A stretch of 64,000 nucleotides of DNA, taken from Proales similis. Its lineage: Eukaryota; Rotifera; Eurotatoria; Ploima; Proalidae. This document shows, one piece after another, positions 50,274 through 64,000 of this stretch. A program made the translations under genes and the position numbers. The notes under the pieces were generated by a model. The model saw only the letters and a program-made list of their open reading frames with translations. It did no database searches and was not told the origin of the DNA. Location of the stretch: contig JAGVRJ010000010.1 of NCBI GenBank assembly GCA_019059635.1, positions 870,501 through 934,500 on the forward strand. Reading direction: 5' to 3'. Positions within the stretch are counted from its first letter, which is position 1; each line of letters opens with the position of its first letter.

Positions 50274-53272
50274 TTAGAGAAACATCTGAAAACAAATAAA
50301 TCTAACCCTATCTATGGTCATCTTTTGCGAATTTTCTGCACTGGGTTGGGCATTTTGAGTCACTCGAGGGGCGTGTAAAGAATAAGAGATTCCGCTTGTA
50401 AAGTCAGAGTCCTTGTGTAGTGTGTAATTCACGCAAGCCTCTAAAGATGGATCATGACTTTCGACCAGACCATTGTTCTGGAACGTGATTCGGATGTCAG
50501 TAAAATTGAAGAGATCTTTAAGGTTTATGTTTGTTAAAATAGGCTTGTTTCCAATAGGAAAGAACGCTTACCATTGTAAAAAGTATTAAAACTGCGATAT
50601 GGGGTACTCAAGCGACAGCGTAGATATTTATAAATACGATAGACTTGAGCGACGGTCATTTGAGAAAGCGATTTAAGTAGAAAGGATGGTTCGTCAGTTT
50701 CGTGATTAGTTTGAATAAAGTCTATAAAACGCTTTGTAGAGCACGAATCTCTTGTGTCCGGACCGAAACCGTATAGCTTAAGAATGTTCGCTTTGCCCGT
50801 ACTCATCGACATGAGACGGCACAGCTCTATTCGTTCATCGCTGGAAAGTAGTTTCAACGATAGCTCTTTGTTGTTGCTGTTACGTTTATCGATCCAGCTT
50901 GAGAGTAAATTGACGTCAAGACTGGTAAATTGACTCATTTCATTGACATACTCTTTATAACGGAATAAAAGGGAAAAAAACGGGTACTGGGCACCAATTT
51001 GAGCTTTAAACCGATCTTGCTGCTCACGCAAATCGCCTATACTCAATATTGGTATTGAACTTGTGTTTGGTATTTTCACCGTTTGCTTAACGGGAGTTTT
51101 TAAAAGAGAGGAACTAGCCAAACTTTGATATTGGCTTGATTTCGGTTGTGCGTGAGCTTTTCCTGCTATGCTTTTGTTCGGGCCTTTTCTTTTCTTTTTT
51201 CTCTTTTTCACACTCCCAGAAACGCTTGACGTGTTTAACCGACCGAGTTCATTTTTTTTCAGTGAATAAGCAGCATCTATCCGGTTTACCTGCGTTTTCA
51301 TTTGCTTTGAGCAATAGGAACCTAACTCGGAACTGGTGCGCCCATTTAAATCCCCAAGAGTCTTTGGAACTCGAGGGATTCGAAAACTGGGTGTAGTTAG
51401 CGACGCATTATGATTTTCTTTTCCCTCTCTTCTCGATTTGTCTTCTTGGCTTTTTGGGTACTTGTTGCCTGATATATTGTTTCTTGAATTGACAGCTCCG
51501 CGGTTTTGCTCAAAATTAGTTAGAAATTCTGTTGTTTTGTTACTATAGCTATTTCCGGCATTAGCCTTCTCGATTGAATTCTCGTTCGTTTGATTATTCT
51601 CATTTGTCTTATTCAATTGTGGTCTCATTTCTTTGTATGCATTGGATGTGCTTTTTTTAGCATCTTGTTCATTTGAGACATGGCTTTGCACATCGGATTT
51701 CTTTCTCCATTCCAAAACAGAACGTAAAGTCGATTTAGAATCTTGTCTTTTCGGGTTCACCATCGAGTTTGAGTGGCTGTCTAGCTCAATGGTCCCAACT
51801 GTGGAAGTTTCTTGGAAACTTTTTCGATAAGCTTGAATTTCTTCGTATCGGCTTTTTGTTTCATGCTGTTGTTTATTAGGATTGGAAGATTTTTTTTGCT
51901 CTTTTAAAACTGCCATGTACTTTTGAATTGCCGACAACCGCTCATTTTGCGCTAATCGAAGGGCTTGATCATCGGTGCGATTACAGTTCAAAGTTTTGTC
52001 AATTAATTGTGATTTCGAAAGTTTACCGGGCAACTTTGGATGATTTTTTGCGATGGGCTCGAACTCGGTGCTACTGCTCGGTGAAATGTTGCTATAAAAG
52101 CTAGCCGTGCGTTTAACTGGATCTCTTGAAGCGCTGCATTCTCCTTCTTCAAGTTCTTCACTATCTTCACTTTCAATATAAACTCTTGATAAGGGCCTTT
52201 CCTTTGGTAATGGAGAAGATTCTTTTTCTAAAATTTAGCCCGCAAATCAAGCGAAAATTAATTCATTGAATCAAAAACATAGATAAAGACCTTTTGAAGA
52301 CTTGGAGATAGTAAACAGTTTGTTAAGCTTCTTCACTTCAATATGGCTTCTGAAATTTTTGTTTGAAAATTAATTTTCTTTCAATCTCTACTAAGCTACT
52401 CTAAATTAAAATATATTAATATATATTACTTATATTTTGTAGATGATATGCTGTCCGCTTTATTGGTTTTCTGACAGTATTTTTGACTATTTTTACTGTC
52501 TGCTATTGTGGATGTATCAGTCAAAATGAATATACACAGAGCAGTGTATTGCAAAGCCATACCGTTATAGAAATCGGTCTCTCCACTAATATTCAGCCGT
52601 GGAATGATAACCACTGGTTTAGCGTTAAGCTTTTTATCGGTAAACAGTTTAATTTTGAATCTAGGTCGCGACGAATTTTGGAGCGATGAGCCTCGCTCTT
52701 GGTTTACAGTTTGAGAGCTCATAGGTTCCCTCGGCTCGTGTTGAACAGAATGAGGCGAAGAGCGGGTAGTAACATAGGATGATTGGCTCGTTTCAGAAAC
52801 GTTTGTCATTTCAAATTTGCTTGGTGAACTTGAATGCTTGGGACTATCAATAGTTATATCCAAGCCTTCCTGATTTTTAGGTGATTCGACAAAAATCAGT
52901 TTTTTCTGAGGCTTATCTAAATTTTCATCAAAAGAGTTTCCGGTCTCTGATTCATTGTCTTGATTGTTTTCGTTTTGATCGCTATCGTCAATAACCAAAT
53001 AGCTTTCTTGACTTTTTTGCGAGCTCTTTTTTGATCGGGTCTTTGTACCACTTGCAACTTAAAAAAGAGAGGCTAACATATATCGCATAGGCAATAACGA
53101 AAGTTGAGTTATATTTACAAGCAGAGTCATCGGTTATCACGCAATCAGAACTGCTAGACAATAAACTACTGTCTTCGCTTAGATCAATTTGAATGTCTTC
53201 GGACTGATTCGAATCAGTGTTCTCGCTCATGCACTGTTGACCAGCTTTTTTAGAGTCTTTCGAGCTAGGCAT
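50274..53272 (-). CDS. Disordered, highly charged protein with C-terminal helical domain, unidentified
   Basis: Exons trace as 53272-about 53110, about 53060 to 52580, about 52230 to 50575, and a last exon starting near 50522 and ending at 50274, all in phase. The first two thirds are low-complexity and acidic or Ser/Asn/Lys-rich (SLLSSSSDCVITDDSA, SEDSEELEEGECSA), with a lysine-rich nuclear-signal-like stretch KKRKKKRKGPNK. The C-terminal part is more ordered and probably helical: LREQQDRFKAQIGAQYPFFS, YKEYVNEMSQFTSL, LLSSDERIELCRLMS, SQMTVAQVYRIYKYLR. The pattern RFKxxxxxxYPxxxxLxxxYKxYVxxM faintly recalls the occludin/ELL C-terminal domain of elongation factor ELL, with which a disordered nuclear protein would agree, but this is weak and I would not name it. 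No catalytic motif is visible. Confidence 0.7.
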
Positions 53273-53506
53273 CTAAATAGGAACTCACGATAGAAGCCTT
53301 AATGTAGCAGACTCGAGCACGAGAATGAACGTGGAGTGAGGACTGTTTATTCCGCAATCGAGCCTGATCAGGAAATGCTTGTGTGTGCGTTTATGAGAAA
53401 TAGAAAGTTAAGGAGAGTTTCGGTAATTTACAAAACGAGGGTTTATTCCAAAATAGTGTAGAGCGAGTATATAAACAAATCTATTCGCATGGTCATCTGC
53501 ATTTCA

Positions 53507-56500
53507 CTATTTGATTGATTTCATGTTTTTAAGAAATTTTTGAATAGCTTGTCGCATGAGAGTGCACGATTCAGTCTCGACTTTACGTCGGTTGTGATAA
53601 ATCCACTCTTTTGTATCAAAAACTTTCTCTACAATTATTCGCGCGAACTTGTGCTCTTGATATTTTTCACATAATTCGTCTAAATACTTGTCGAGACTCT
53701 CCAGCTGATAGACGAGATCATAGTCGCTTTTTTTGTTCCTCTCGGCCTCGATCGGATCCAAATCAACTTGTTCGTTTATATCGCTCACGTCTAAAGTGTC
53801 TGGGTTCGCATCTATTACTGTCTCGAGTTTTTTGCCGGTTTTCAGCTCTTTTGCCTCGACTTCTAGCAGACCCTCGCTATTCATCTGCATGTAAAGTTCA
53901 CACTTAATAGTACCGGCTTTTCCTTTTGGAAGATTCAGAATGGAAACCTCCCCCAAGTAGCGGCAAAATCGCACATGAGGTCTTTCTCCCTCGTACACAT
54001 CCAGTATCATAGACTCTTGGTCGTCTATTAAAGTTGAGTAGACACAACCGTTTTTGCAGGGCAGGGAGCTATTCCTGAACAGCAGATAAGTGACCACGCC
54101 GGTGTAAAGACCAATTCCGATTGAATGGCACAACACTTCGGTCACCATTATTTCTTGATATTTCAATTTGCGCCCAACTATTGCGGCACCTACCGCCAGC
54201 TCGTCCTCTGCCAGAAATGTAATTCTTTTGTTAGGGTAATAATCAACTAAAGCCTCGTAAAAGCCGGGCATCTTGAGTCTTGAACCGATCACAATTATTT
54301 CAGTTAATAAGTGATCAGCGACGTCGGCTTGTTGAATAGCCTTTTGAATGTGAGCTAGCGCCCAATCGTATATATCCTTGCAGAGCTTGGTTTTGATTTG
54401 TTTCAGCGTTATTTCGATCTCGTCTCCTTGTTTTTTCTCTTTTGATTCTCTTAGGCAAAGATGATTGAGATCGACTCTTGTTGATTTCTGCGTTTCGATC
54501 GCTGCTTTGATCTGGTTGACAAGGTTTGAATAAGACCCCAGAACGGTTGGATCGAATTCCTCTCTCTTCTCCTGTTCGATTTTTGCCTTTTTCTTAAGGA
54601 CGTGTTCAATAACTCGTTGATCAACATCATGCAGGCCAAAGCTCGAATCCCCCACGTTAGAAATGACCTGAAATTCTTTGGATTCGACAATTCTTATGAC
54701 CGATGCATCCATTGAACCTAAAATATTTTAGAGCGTTTTTGAGCGGGAGTTGAATGCCAACAAGTTGGGTCAGAATTTTGCATTGAATATTCCCTACCTT
54801 CAGTGATGTCAAAAACGGCGTTAAAATATTCGCCTTCGGGAAAAATCTCTCCGTCAGCAACACGCTGATTGTTCAAAATTACGGCGGCTGCCACCGGACG
54901 AGTAAGAATGTTAATATCCTCGCGATCAGCTTCATCGTTCACACTAGTCTTGACTGCTTCTCGTTGCTGAGTACCATAGGCAGCTTTGGTTCTAAATTAG
55001 AAAAACGAATCCACAAGTCAACTCGTTTTCAGATATTCACCTGGAATTGCGAGAGTAACATTGTCAAACTATCAAAACCGAATTAAAGCCTCAAGTTAAC
55101 TTTTATCTTTAATTTAAGGGCTAACCTGAAGTCCAGTGGAGTCTTGGGCGTGATCAATAAGACCTTTTGTATAGATGGCAATCAAGTCACGCGGGTCAAC
55201 AATATGTTTGTTATTAATGTCAATTTTGGCCAAGCCTTCGTCCTCAATTACTTTAAGCGGCAGGCGCTCATGTTCAACCCCATTCTCGTCCTTTTCAACC
55301 AATGCAATCTCTTCTCCCGGAAGAGGGTACGTTTTGTGATATCTGTTAGCATGAGCCTCAAGTGAACTTCGCTCGTCGCTGCCTATTTCGTTATAATTTC
55401 GACCGACCAGCTGCATAGCAAGTTCAATCAGAACCTTCATTCGGTGAAGCTTGGCGATTTTCAAATAATTCTCATCCGCGTCTTTTGCTTCCAAGTATTG
55501 AGTCAAATCTTCGAGATTCTGAAAGTTCTTTTTGAGTAAAACTTGCTCGACTCCTTCCTTATTGCTGCCAGCACTCTCTTTTATGATAGCCATATTCACC
55601 CCGTTTCGGCCTTCCATCGCAAGTCCGAGTGTGTTGGTTGTTTTTCCAATAGAGGGATCGCCTCCTTGATTTCCGAGCTTCTCATATTCATTTATCGGTT
55701 GGCCTTTGTGCCGCTCTCTGTTAACATCCTCACTTATCTCTTCGACGTCTTTGATCAGTCTGCGTAGATATGCGTCACTGTTGGGTGCCATTACCAAGTG
55801 GTCGTTGCGCATTTCGTATAGAAGCTTTTGAACAAAAACGAATTAGGAAAATGAAAAATCGAAACTAGAAAGTTGATTACATCTCGGGGCGTTTGGGTAC
55901 TGCTTGTTACTTTATCTCGTGGCGTCTCCTGTTTCTCCCAAATTTTGTCTGGTTTCTGAGTCAAATCGTGAGGATTATCGTTGTCTGGTATACTTATGTT
56001 CATGTGAATGTTTTTCTCTTTGAACAGTTTATTTTTGTCCTCATCACTCACGGGGAGTTGATTGTCAAAGTTTTCCTCTTCGTCAATACTGCCATCTGCA
56101 GTGCTCTCGTTACTAACGTGACGTCGACCGGCAGATTGCTTGTTCTTTGAATCATTCAAAAAGCTTTCGATCATGCGGACAGTATGGCCCACTTTCTCAT
56201 CGTCTACTTCATCGGGCTTAAAGGGACGACCTAAAGAGTGATCACGGTCGCCTCCGATCCTTCTTGTTCGCCCGAAACTTAAGCCACTGGCCTCTCTTGA
56301 ACCTTTTGCCGTTGGTGCCCCTCCTCCGGTGCGTTTGTACTCGAATACATAGTGTTTACGCTCATATTCATCATCGTCCAACCCCTGGAACCGGTTTAAA
56401 ATCGGATTTCTGAATCGCGTCCAATAGCGTGGATTGCGCCTATCTGTTTTGGTGTTGACTGGTTGATTGATTTTCATGTAGCGGTTTCTTCCCTTCATGT

Positions 56501-56603
56501 GGAAGTCCTCCACAGTCTTGGGCTTGCTCCTAGTGCGAACATTTTTGTTGTATTCGCGTGAGAGTTCAAAGGATATCGGGCGGCTATTTCGGGACGCACG
56601 CAT
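53507..56603 (-). CDS. Divergent HSP70-like protein with eroded nucleotide-binding motifs
   Basis: Five exons join in phase (56603-55881, 55824-55126, 55068-55041, 54983-54798, 54717-53507) for 948 aa. From about residue 303 the protein follows the HSP70 plan: a degenerate phosphate-1 region (TNTLGLAMEG for GIDLGTTYS), DNVTLAIPAAYGTQQREAVK for the AVITVPAYFNDSQRQA stretch, INILTRPVAAAVIL for the INEPTAAA stretch, FDITEGSMDAS for DLGGGTFDVS (residues 542-549), IVIGSRLKMPG for the adenosine motif VGGSTRIP (688-697), EDELAVGAAI for DEAVAYGAA, and a substrate-domain-like part with LDVYEGERPHVR and a shortened lid. There is no EEVD end and no signal peptide. Residues 1 to about 300 are a basic then acidic disordered extension unknown in ordinary HSP70s. 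Loss of the glycines in both phosphate motifs suggests weak or no ATPase activity. The gene is intact and spliced, so it is not a simple pseudogene. Start choice (ATG 56603) is uncertain. Confidence 0.82.
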
Positions 56604-57661
56604 CTCTGATTTATTCACATCTGGCTGAGAAGCAGAAAATTGAAAAAAAGAAATTATTCGTTCAACAGACAATGGCAAGGTTTGGACTGCTGCTAAGCAA
56701 TGAAACTGTGCGAACACGCATGCGCTCTAGATTAGGATGATTGGCAGAAATTGGGATTGAAGTGAGAGACGAGAATAATAGGCACTGTTGATACGAGGCA
56801 AAGACTGAGCCAAGAGCACCTAATCTTATTTCTAGAATTTTTTGTTTGCCACTTGCCAAGGAAGCCCTTTAGGTGAGGCTCGATCATTTCAGGTATGTGG
56901 TATAAATCACAAGTTAAACAAGCAGCGTCAAGTATTAACAGGAGAAGCCAACGACTCGGGCACAACAATAATACGTAGGCAACCGGGCGACCGAGTGCGC
57001 ACGAGAACGACGGTTCTTAAAACAAAAGCATCACTATACGGTAAGGTATAAATTACGTCAATTTAATAAAATAGGGCTCTCTGCTTGGTCTGAGGCCCAC
57101 TTGAACAGGGCGCAATTTGCAATCAAATACGATCGCAGTCAAATGGATGAATATGGCTTTAATTTGGGTTCACTACACAACTAGTTTTTCTAAAATTAGT
57201 TGGCTTCCCTTCAGTCTTGGAAACAAAATTGCAGTCTGGGAAGGTTCATCAAATATCTGTTCAGTGGGCGAAAATGATAATTACAGAAAACCGCGTGTCT
57301 TCTCGTCATGCCTGTTAGGTTGTAGTGTTCAGAGAGAACTTGAGAAATACAATTCAAGGGAGGAGCTCACAATTTGAAAATTTTATTGGAAACTTGGCAA
57401 ACGAATTTGCTAAAAAAAAAAAAGGATTTTTCAGTATTCAAAAGCACGAACGATGAGATGGCTTTTCATCTGCCGTAGCTTAAGTCGGTATTGGATAAAG
57501 ACCAATGTCTTGCGATTCATGTGTGGGCAATTGACCATAAAAGTGTTCACGGTTTATGAAAGCCTTGTTAGCTGTTGGTGGTGGTCAATTGAACACTCAA
57601 CTACATTAAGCAGCCGAGAACAGAACAAACCATATCTAAACGTATATACATGATTACAAGA
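56604..57661. other. Intergenic 1.1 kb
   Basis: The spacer lies between the HSP70-like start and the SARAF stop. It may contain a further 5' exon of the HSP70-like gene, since an acceptor-like sequence sits just upstream of its chosen ATG. A reverse AATAAA at 57382-57387 could end the SARAF transcript. The ORFs here show no domain. Confidence 0.5.
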
Positions 57662-58686
57662 TTAAGCGCGCCTGGCCACTTGAGTTGTATCATCATACGC
57701 AGGAGGCGGCGATTCACTACGGGCGATATTTGCTCCAGAAAAGTTTGCTGTTGATGCGTTTCTCGACTCAATTTGAGCTGAATTAATCTGAAAATCACTG
57801 AGACCTGCAGCAGAGGTACTGATATAGTTGTAAGCGGTTTGGTCCGGCTTGTGCCTTGCGTCGTGCGGATTCACAAAATTGTACGGTGGAGGAGGAGGTG
57901 GAAACGCAGTTGCTTGACTTGACTCAGCACCATCGATAACGTTGCCAAACTGGCTCAGGTTTCGACGGAGCTCGTAGTTCTCACGGTTCTTGCTACATGA
58001 CTTGTAAACAGCCAGCAGAATAATGATCATTATAAGCAAAGTCAAAAAATTGCTAAGTTTGTGGGTCTCCTCGTAGTTTCGGCGATAATAATCGAATTGA
58101 TCGCGTCTGCTTCTTGGAATCAACGTGTATTCAAGGCTGCACGATCCGTTTAGAATGTATGGATCATCCTGATAGTCATAGCCCTCGCAGGTCACGCGGG
58201 TATTTCCGAAAAAAACATTTTCATCCAAATCGGCGATGCAGTTCCACTTACAAGCACATCTTTTAGATCGATCTGTCAAGTTTATCGGCAAACCGATTGA
58301 CTTACATTGAGTCTAAAGCTGCCTGAGTCCACTAGATGACATGTAACTTCCTCTGGGGTGAATTTGTTGCATTTGTATAGATTTGGTATGCATTTGAGCT
58401 AGATTGGAATGCCACTTAATCCAGATTGATGTGCATGGGCGACCTGTGGATCACTAACCTGCTCTTGAGGAGGGAGGCGCCTGGCTGTAACCATCTCTCC
58501 CTTGTGGAACGTGATAGACTTTATTTCATCCAAGCGAACCCGCTCTTCTGCCATTGCTGGTGGGAAACTTGCCGATTAAACTGAAAGAGAAAATTAGGGG
58601 CAAATTGACAACTCACCGGACACACAGATGCCAAGAACGCAGACGAGAAGCTCTTTCCAACGGGTTTGCCACCTCGGGCTCATCAT
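57662..58686 (-). CDS. SARAF: SARAF, regulator of store-operated calcium entry
   Basis: Four exons join in phase (58686-58617, 58556-58459, 58398-58306, 58246-57662) for 281 aa. SARAF is an ER membrane protein that inactivates STIM1-driven store-operated calcium entry. A signal peptide (MMSPRWQTRWKELLVCVLG) is followed by the lumenal domain with RLDEIKSITFHKGEMVTARR, LKCIPNLYKC, and the family signature WNCIADLDENVFFGNTRVTC then EGYDYQDDPYILNGSC. One transmembrane helix (LSNFLTLLIMIIILLAVYKS) leads to a proline-rich cytosolic tail with PPPPPPYNF and SPPPAYDDT. The third intron is 59 nt; a reading that starts inside it (MPINLTDRSKRC) is an artefact. The tail is shorter than in vertebrate SARAF, but PPPY-type motifs that could bind WW domains are kept. 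Confidence 0.93.
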
Positions 58687-59967
58687 GGCCTCTTTCTATA
58701 ATGAACAAAAGAATTGCGAAATGAAGTTTATGCGCTCCCAACATAGTTGCTTAACACTTAATTTCAATATTCATCATATATGATAATTTGCTCACGGATT
58801 TCAAACACGCCCTCAGGAATATAATGAAATGACCGACTCAAAGATCGGCGGGCACGGCCAACCGAGTAAAAATGACCCAAAAGATTCCAACAATTTACAC
58901 CACATTATAAATGGTAGCACTTCCGCTCCAGTGAATTAAATGATCTCATCATGTCTTACAGATGAAGCTTCTTATTAGCTTTGGTTTGGATGTGAGAATG
59001 CAAATTATGTCGACTTGATCGAGCCCTGGGCTCGGTTATTATGTGCGCAACTGGCTTGCATAATTCAGTGCTATTCTCGGTTCAACTTTTCTCGCAATCA
59101 TTCAGAAGCAGAATTTAATTCGTTTTTTTAGCGCACGGTCAAGGTATTTGGCTAGGGAAGGGCATCGTTAATTTTGGAATTATTTTTGTATTGTTATTTA
59201 ATGGTTCTATCTGATCAGGGAAAGAAATACAAATGTGACCTGATTTTTCAATTGCGGTCTGATGCTTATTAGCCTTCCAAATCTCTGCCTCTTTGATCCT
59301 TGCCTTTTGAATAAGTCTGTCCTATAAGACAACCCCCCTTCAAGCTGTCTTATTCTTTACAGCCGCTGCACAATTATTTCTATACTAAGCCAACAAGATT
59401 GAGTCCCTAGGCCAATTAACATCTGCTCTCGCTGCACGCCAACCTCCTCCTCCCTCTCTCTTTTTCGTGCTCCGTTTGGGCTGTTTCTTGCTCCGTCTGA
59501 TGTGCACATTTACAATAGTGGCTGTAGTGGCGAAATTGGTGTCGCAAATAATAAGCAGCCATTAGTCAGAAAAGTAACTCGCTTCTGATTGGAACGGTTT
59601 GAACGTGAATAATTCGATGTGGTTGTTATAGTTATGAGTCTTAATCGCCATTCATTTCTCCGGCTCATACATTCGCGCGCATATGAACGCAGCAAACTCA
59701 AACAGCTAATCGAATAAATGCGTTCATGTAGTTCAAGCAGCTAATGAACGACAGAAGCCGAGAAACGACTTTGGCTAAGTTTACCATTTGGCTTGCTTCG
59801 CTTCGAACCATAGACAGATAGACAAGCGAATAGAGTTCTGATTGACAGTTAAATAAACGCCCTGACTCATGAGCGCTGAACAAATATTGATCTTAATTTT
59901 GGGAGCTTTTTAGATTCAAATACGCACACGAGGCTGGTTTGTCGAGTAAATCAATCAAGAGATCATC
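58687..59967. other. Divergent promoter region, SARAF / kinesin-13
   Basis: This 1.3 kb separates two divergent starts and should hold both promoters. Short ORFs at 59510-59883 lack domains. I see no specific site. Confidence 0.5.
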
Positions 59968-62342
<2,375 letters not shown>

Positions 62343-63043
62343 TTCTTTTCTAATCTCTATTCCCAAAGAAGCGCATCCATTTCAACTAAAACTTAATTTT
62401 AAACAGCGAATATCTCAACAAAAACAGGCAACTTAACAGCCAGCAACAAAGGCGTTGTGAAGTGAGAAAGGCTCGAGCAAAACGCTCGTTAAGGTTCCTT
62501 TCACCTTCTATTCGTGCCTGGTCACCAGCACGAAGCTTTTCTCCTCACATTCGACGCTTACATTCAGAAAATTTTTTTCTAAATATTCACAAATTGGTTC
62601 GCTTTTGAATCGTAATTCTTTACCACGCAGCCTCTAGACCTTTGATTTATCTTAATCTACACCAGCGCCTACCCATCTATCTGCTAAGCTGACTTCACCA
62701 AGCGAAAATTAAACAACAATTTGTTTGTAAAAATATGACATTAATTTTTCTTTTTGCAGCTGATTTTTGTTCGACAACAAATTCAGAAACTAGCGGATTT
62801 ATGCAGCTCTAATAAATAGATTTATGAACAATAACACTTTTCTCATCGGCTCGACACTTTCTCTCCTAAATATTGTTTCTCAGAACTGAAATGTTATTAT
62901 TGCACTTAGAAACCTCCAGAAGACAAAAGGAGAAACCAATCTTGAACGATACTCACGTTCCCGAACGAAGCAAAACTTTTCATTCAAAGTTATTTGCTCG
63001 CATCAACTGAAATTTCAAAAGCAAAAACTCATTCCTAGTGAAA
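62343..63043. other. Intergenic, kinesin-13 3' UTR and next promoter
   Basis: This stretch holds the kinesin-13 3' UTR, with AATAAA at 62811-62816, and the region before the next + strand gene. No ORF worth reporting. Confidence 0.55.
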
Positions 63044-64000
63044 ATGGAAACCGTTGAAGAACTTTTAAATCACGCCCAAACTCTCGATTCTAATCAAGAA
63101 GAGCTAAACTCAAGCGAGAGACTTGAGCTCTATCGAAAGGTATGAATTGCCGAACAATGCTTGCTTTGATTTTGAACCTTTTCATGCAGAAATGAAAGCT
63201 CTGCGAGAGAACAAGAGAAAGCTCCACGCTGGCTTCGGGAGGCCAGCAGGCCCAAGAGCTTTTGCTCTTCTTAATGCAGCATCTCCATAAAGCAGAAAGT
63301 AAAGACGTGGTGAGAAAACCGCTTATAAGGTGACTCTTTTTCCCGACGCTTGTCCTCTCGAACGTTAGCTAGCCAGTAAAAGATGCATCAATGTTCTCAC
63401 GAAGAGCCCTTTTTACCGAGAGCAAACTCTGATTTTACAAGAGTTCGCAAGTTTCTTTAAAAACGCTCAAGTCAAAATTGCACAAAGATCATTCATTCTC
63501 AATGTCTACTGCGAGAATCTCTCCGATTTCGGTAAGTCTGTCTGGCTTGAGCTGCGATGAGACTTAAGTGATAAACAGCGAATTAAAACTATTCTAGGAC
63601 TATATGTAGCCAAGAAGCTGCGAGCTGAAATATTGGAAATTATCGTCGATTGGAGTCGCACATTGGAAAGCTCTCTGAGGTAACTAAAATTGCTCTGCAA
63701 AAGTAGAAATCTTTCAAAACTGATTTATCAAGGACTTCATCGATACCTATTGAAAGATCCAACTATATTTTTACTCTTCAGCTTATTTTTAAGAGCGCAA
63801 TTATATTTTTGCAAAAGTGTTTTGATCAACATTGCGATGACCAACCCCGAATCGACCGCTTGTTCAGTTCTTTTCACAAGTGCATTCAACATATTCTGAA
63901 CCAAAGTGGTAAATCAATCAAACAAGTGCAGGAAATAGTTCCGAAAGTTGAATTCTGTGAACCAAAAGGCACTTGTAATATGGAGCTGGGCTTCTCGGCG
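63044..64000 (+). CDS. 5' part of a helical adaptor-like protein, possibly UVSSA
   Basis: The gene runs off the right edge. Exons read METVEELLNHAQTLDSN to ELYRK (63044-63139), LCERTRESSTLASGGQQAQE (63199-63309), LASKRCINVLTKSPFYREQT (from 63369, donor near 63534), GLYVAKKLRAEILEIIVDWS (about 63598-63680), and a last visible exon from about 63823 reading CFDQHCDDQPRIDRLFSSFH to the window end. The introns are 57-140 nt. The all-helical N terminus, with an L/K-rich helix followed by an INVL...FASFF segment and a VDW motif, is faintly like the VHS-type domain of UVSSA, a transcription-coupled repair factor that binds stalled RNA polymerase II. I am not confident; another VHS/ENTH-like adaptor is possible. 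Confidence 0.65.

Noticed and set aside
58246-58306. SARAF exon beginning MPINLTDRSKRC
   Set aside because: That reading falls in a 59 nt intron. Splicing to TGG at 58246 restores the family sequence WNCIADLDEN in phase.
59790-59815. tRNA-like B box (GGTTCGAAGC on the minus strand)
   Set aside because: There is no matching A box or acceptor stem.

Overview
The window is nuclear DNA from an invertebrate animal with a compact, AT-rich genome. Genes are split by GT-AG introns that are mostly about 50-70 nt, intergenic distances are mostly 0.2-2 kb, and the set is metazoan (CSL/Su(H), odd-skipped, SARAF, CC2D2A, EFCAB7, a neuropeptide-type GPCR). I cannot name the phylum. I saw no transposon, tRNA, rRNA or CRISPR by eye. 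Identifications rest on recalled family motifs and hand-traced splice sites, not on database searches.

Layout, left to right. (1) + strand, 1-3519: 3' part of a coiled-coil protein with a Ser-rich tail. (2) - strand: an odd-skipped zinc-finger factor (4969-6720), then after a 2.2 kb gap the ciliary transition-zone protein CC2D2A (8964-15405). (3) + strand: a rhodopsin-family receptor (17087-18784), convergent with (4) an RBM5/RBM10 splicing factor on the - strand (19136-22273). (5) - strand: intronless TMEM168 (22801-26361) and the ER glucosyltransferase ALG6 (26635-28961). (6) A 6.9 kb stretch without recognisable genes, then CSL/Su(H) on the + strand (35856-38325). (7) - strand: EFCAB7 with an RS-rich insert (38638-41656), a large secreted repeat protein ending in F5/8C and BNR-like segments (42005-48418), a disordered unidentified protein (50274-53272), a degenerate HSP70-like protein (53507-56603) and SARAF (57662-58686). 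(8) + strand: kinesin-13 (59968-62342) and the 5' part of a gene that may be UVSSA (63044 to the edge).

The genes do not form one pathway. Two encode ciliary proteins (CC2D2A at the transition zone, EFCAB7 in the EvC zone of the Hedgehog pathway), two encode ER membrane proteins (ALG6, SARAF), and two are developmental transcription factors (odd-skipped, CSL). The most notable points are: an HSP70 relative whose nucleotide-binding signatures are eroded and which carries about 300 extra N-terminal residues; a CSL protein with a textbook CtBP-binding motif in its N-terminal extension; EFCAB7 with about 230 RS/RD-rich residues between its EF-hand pairs; and a GPCR with a first intracellular loop of about 83 residues.
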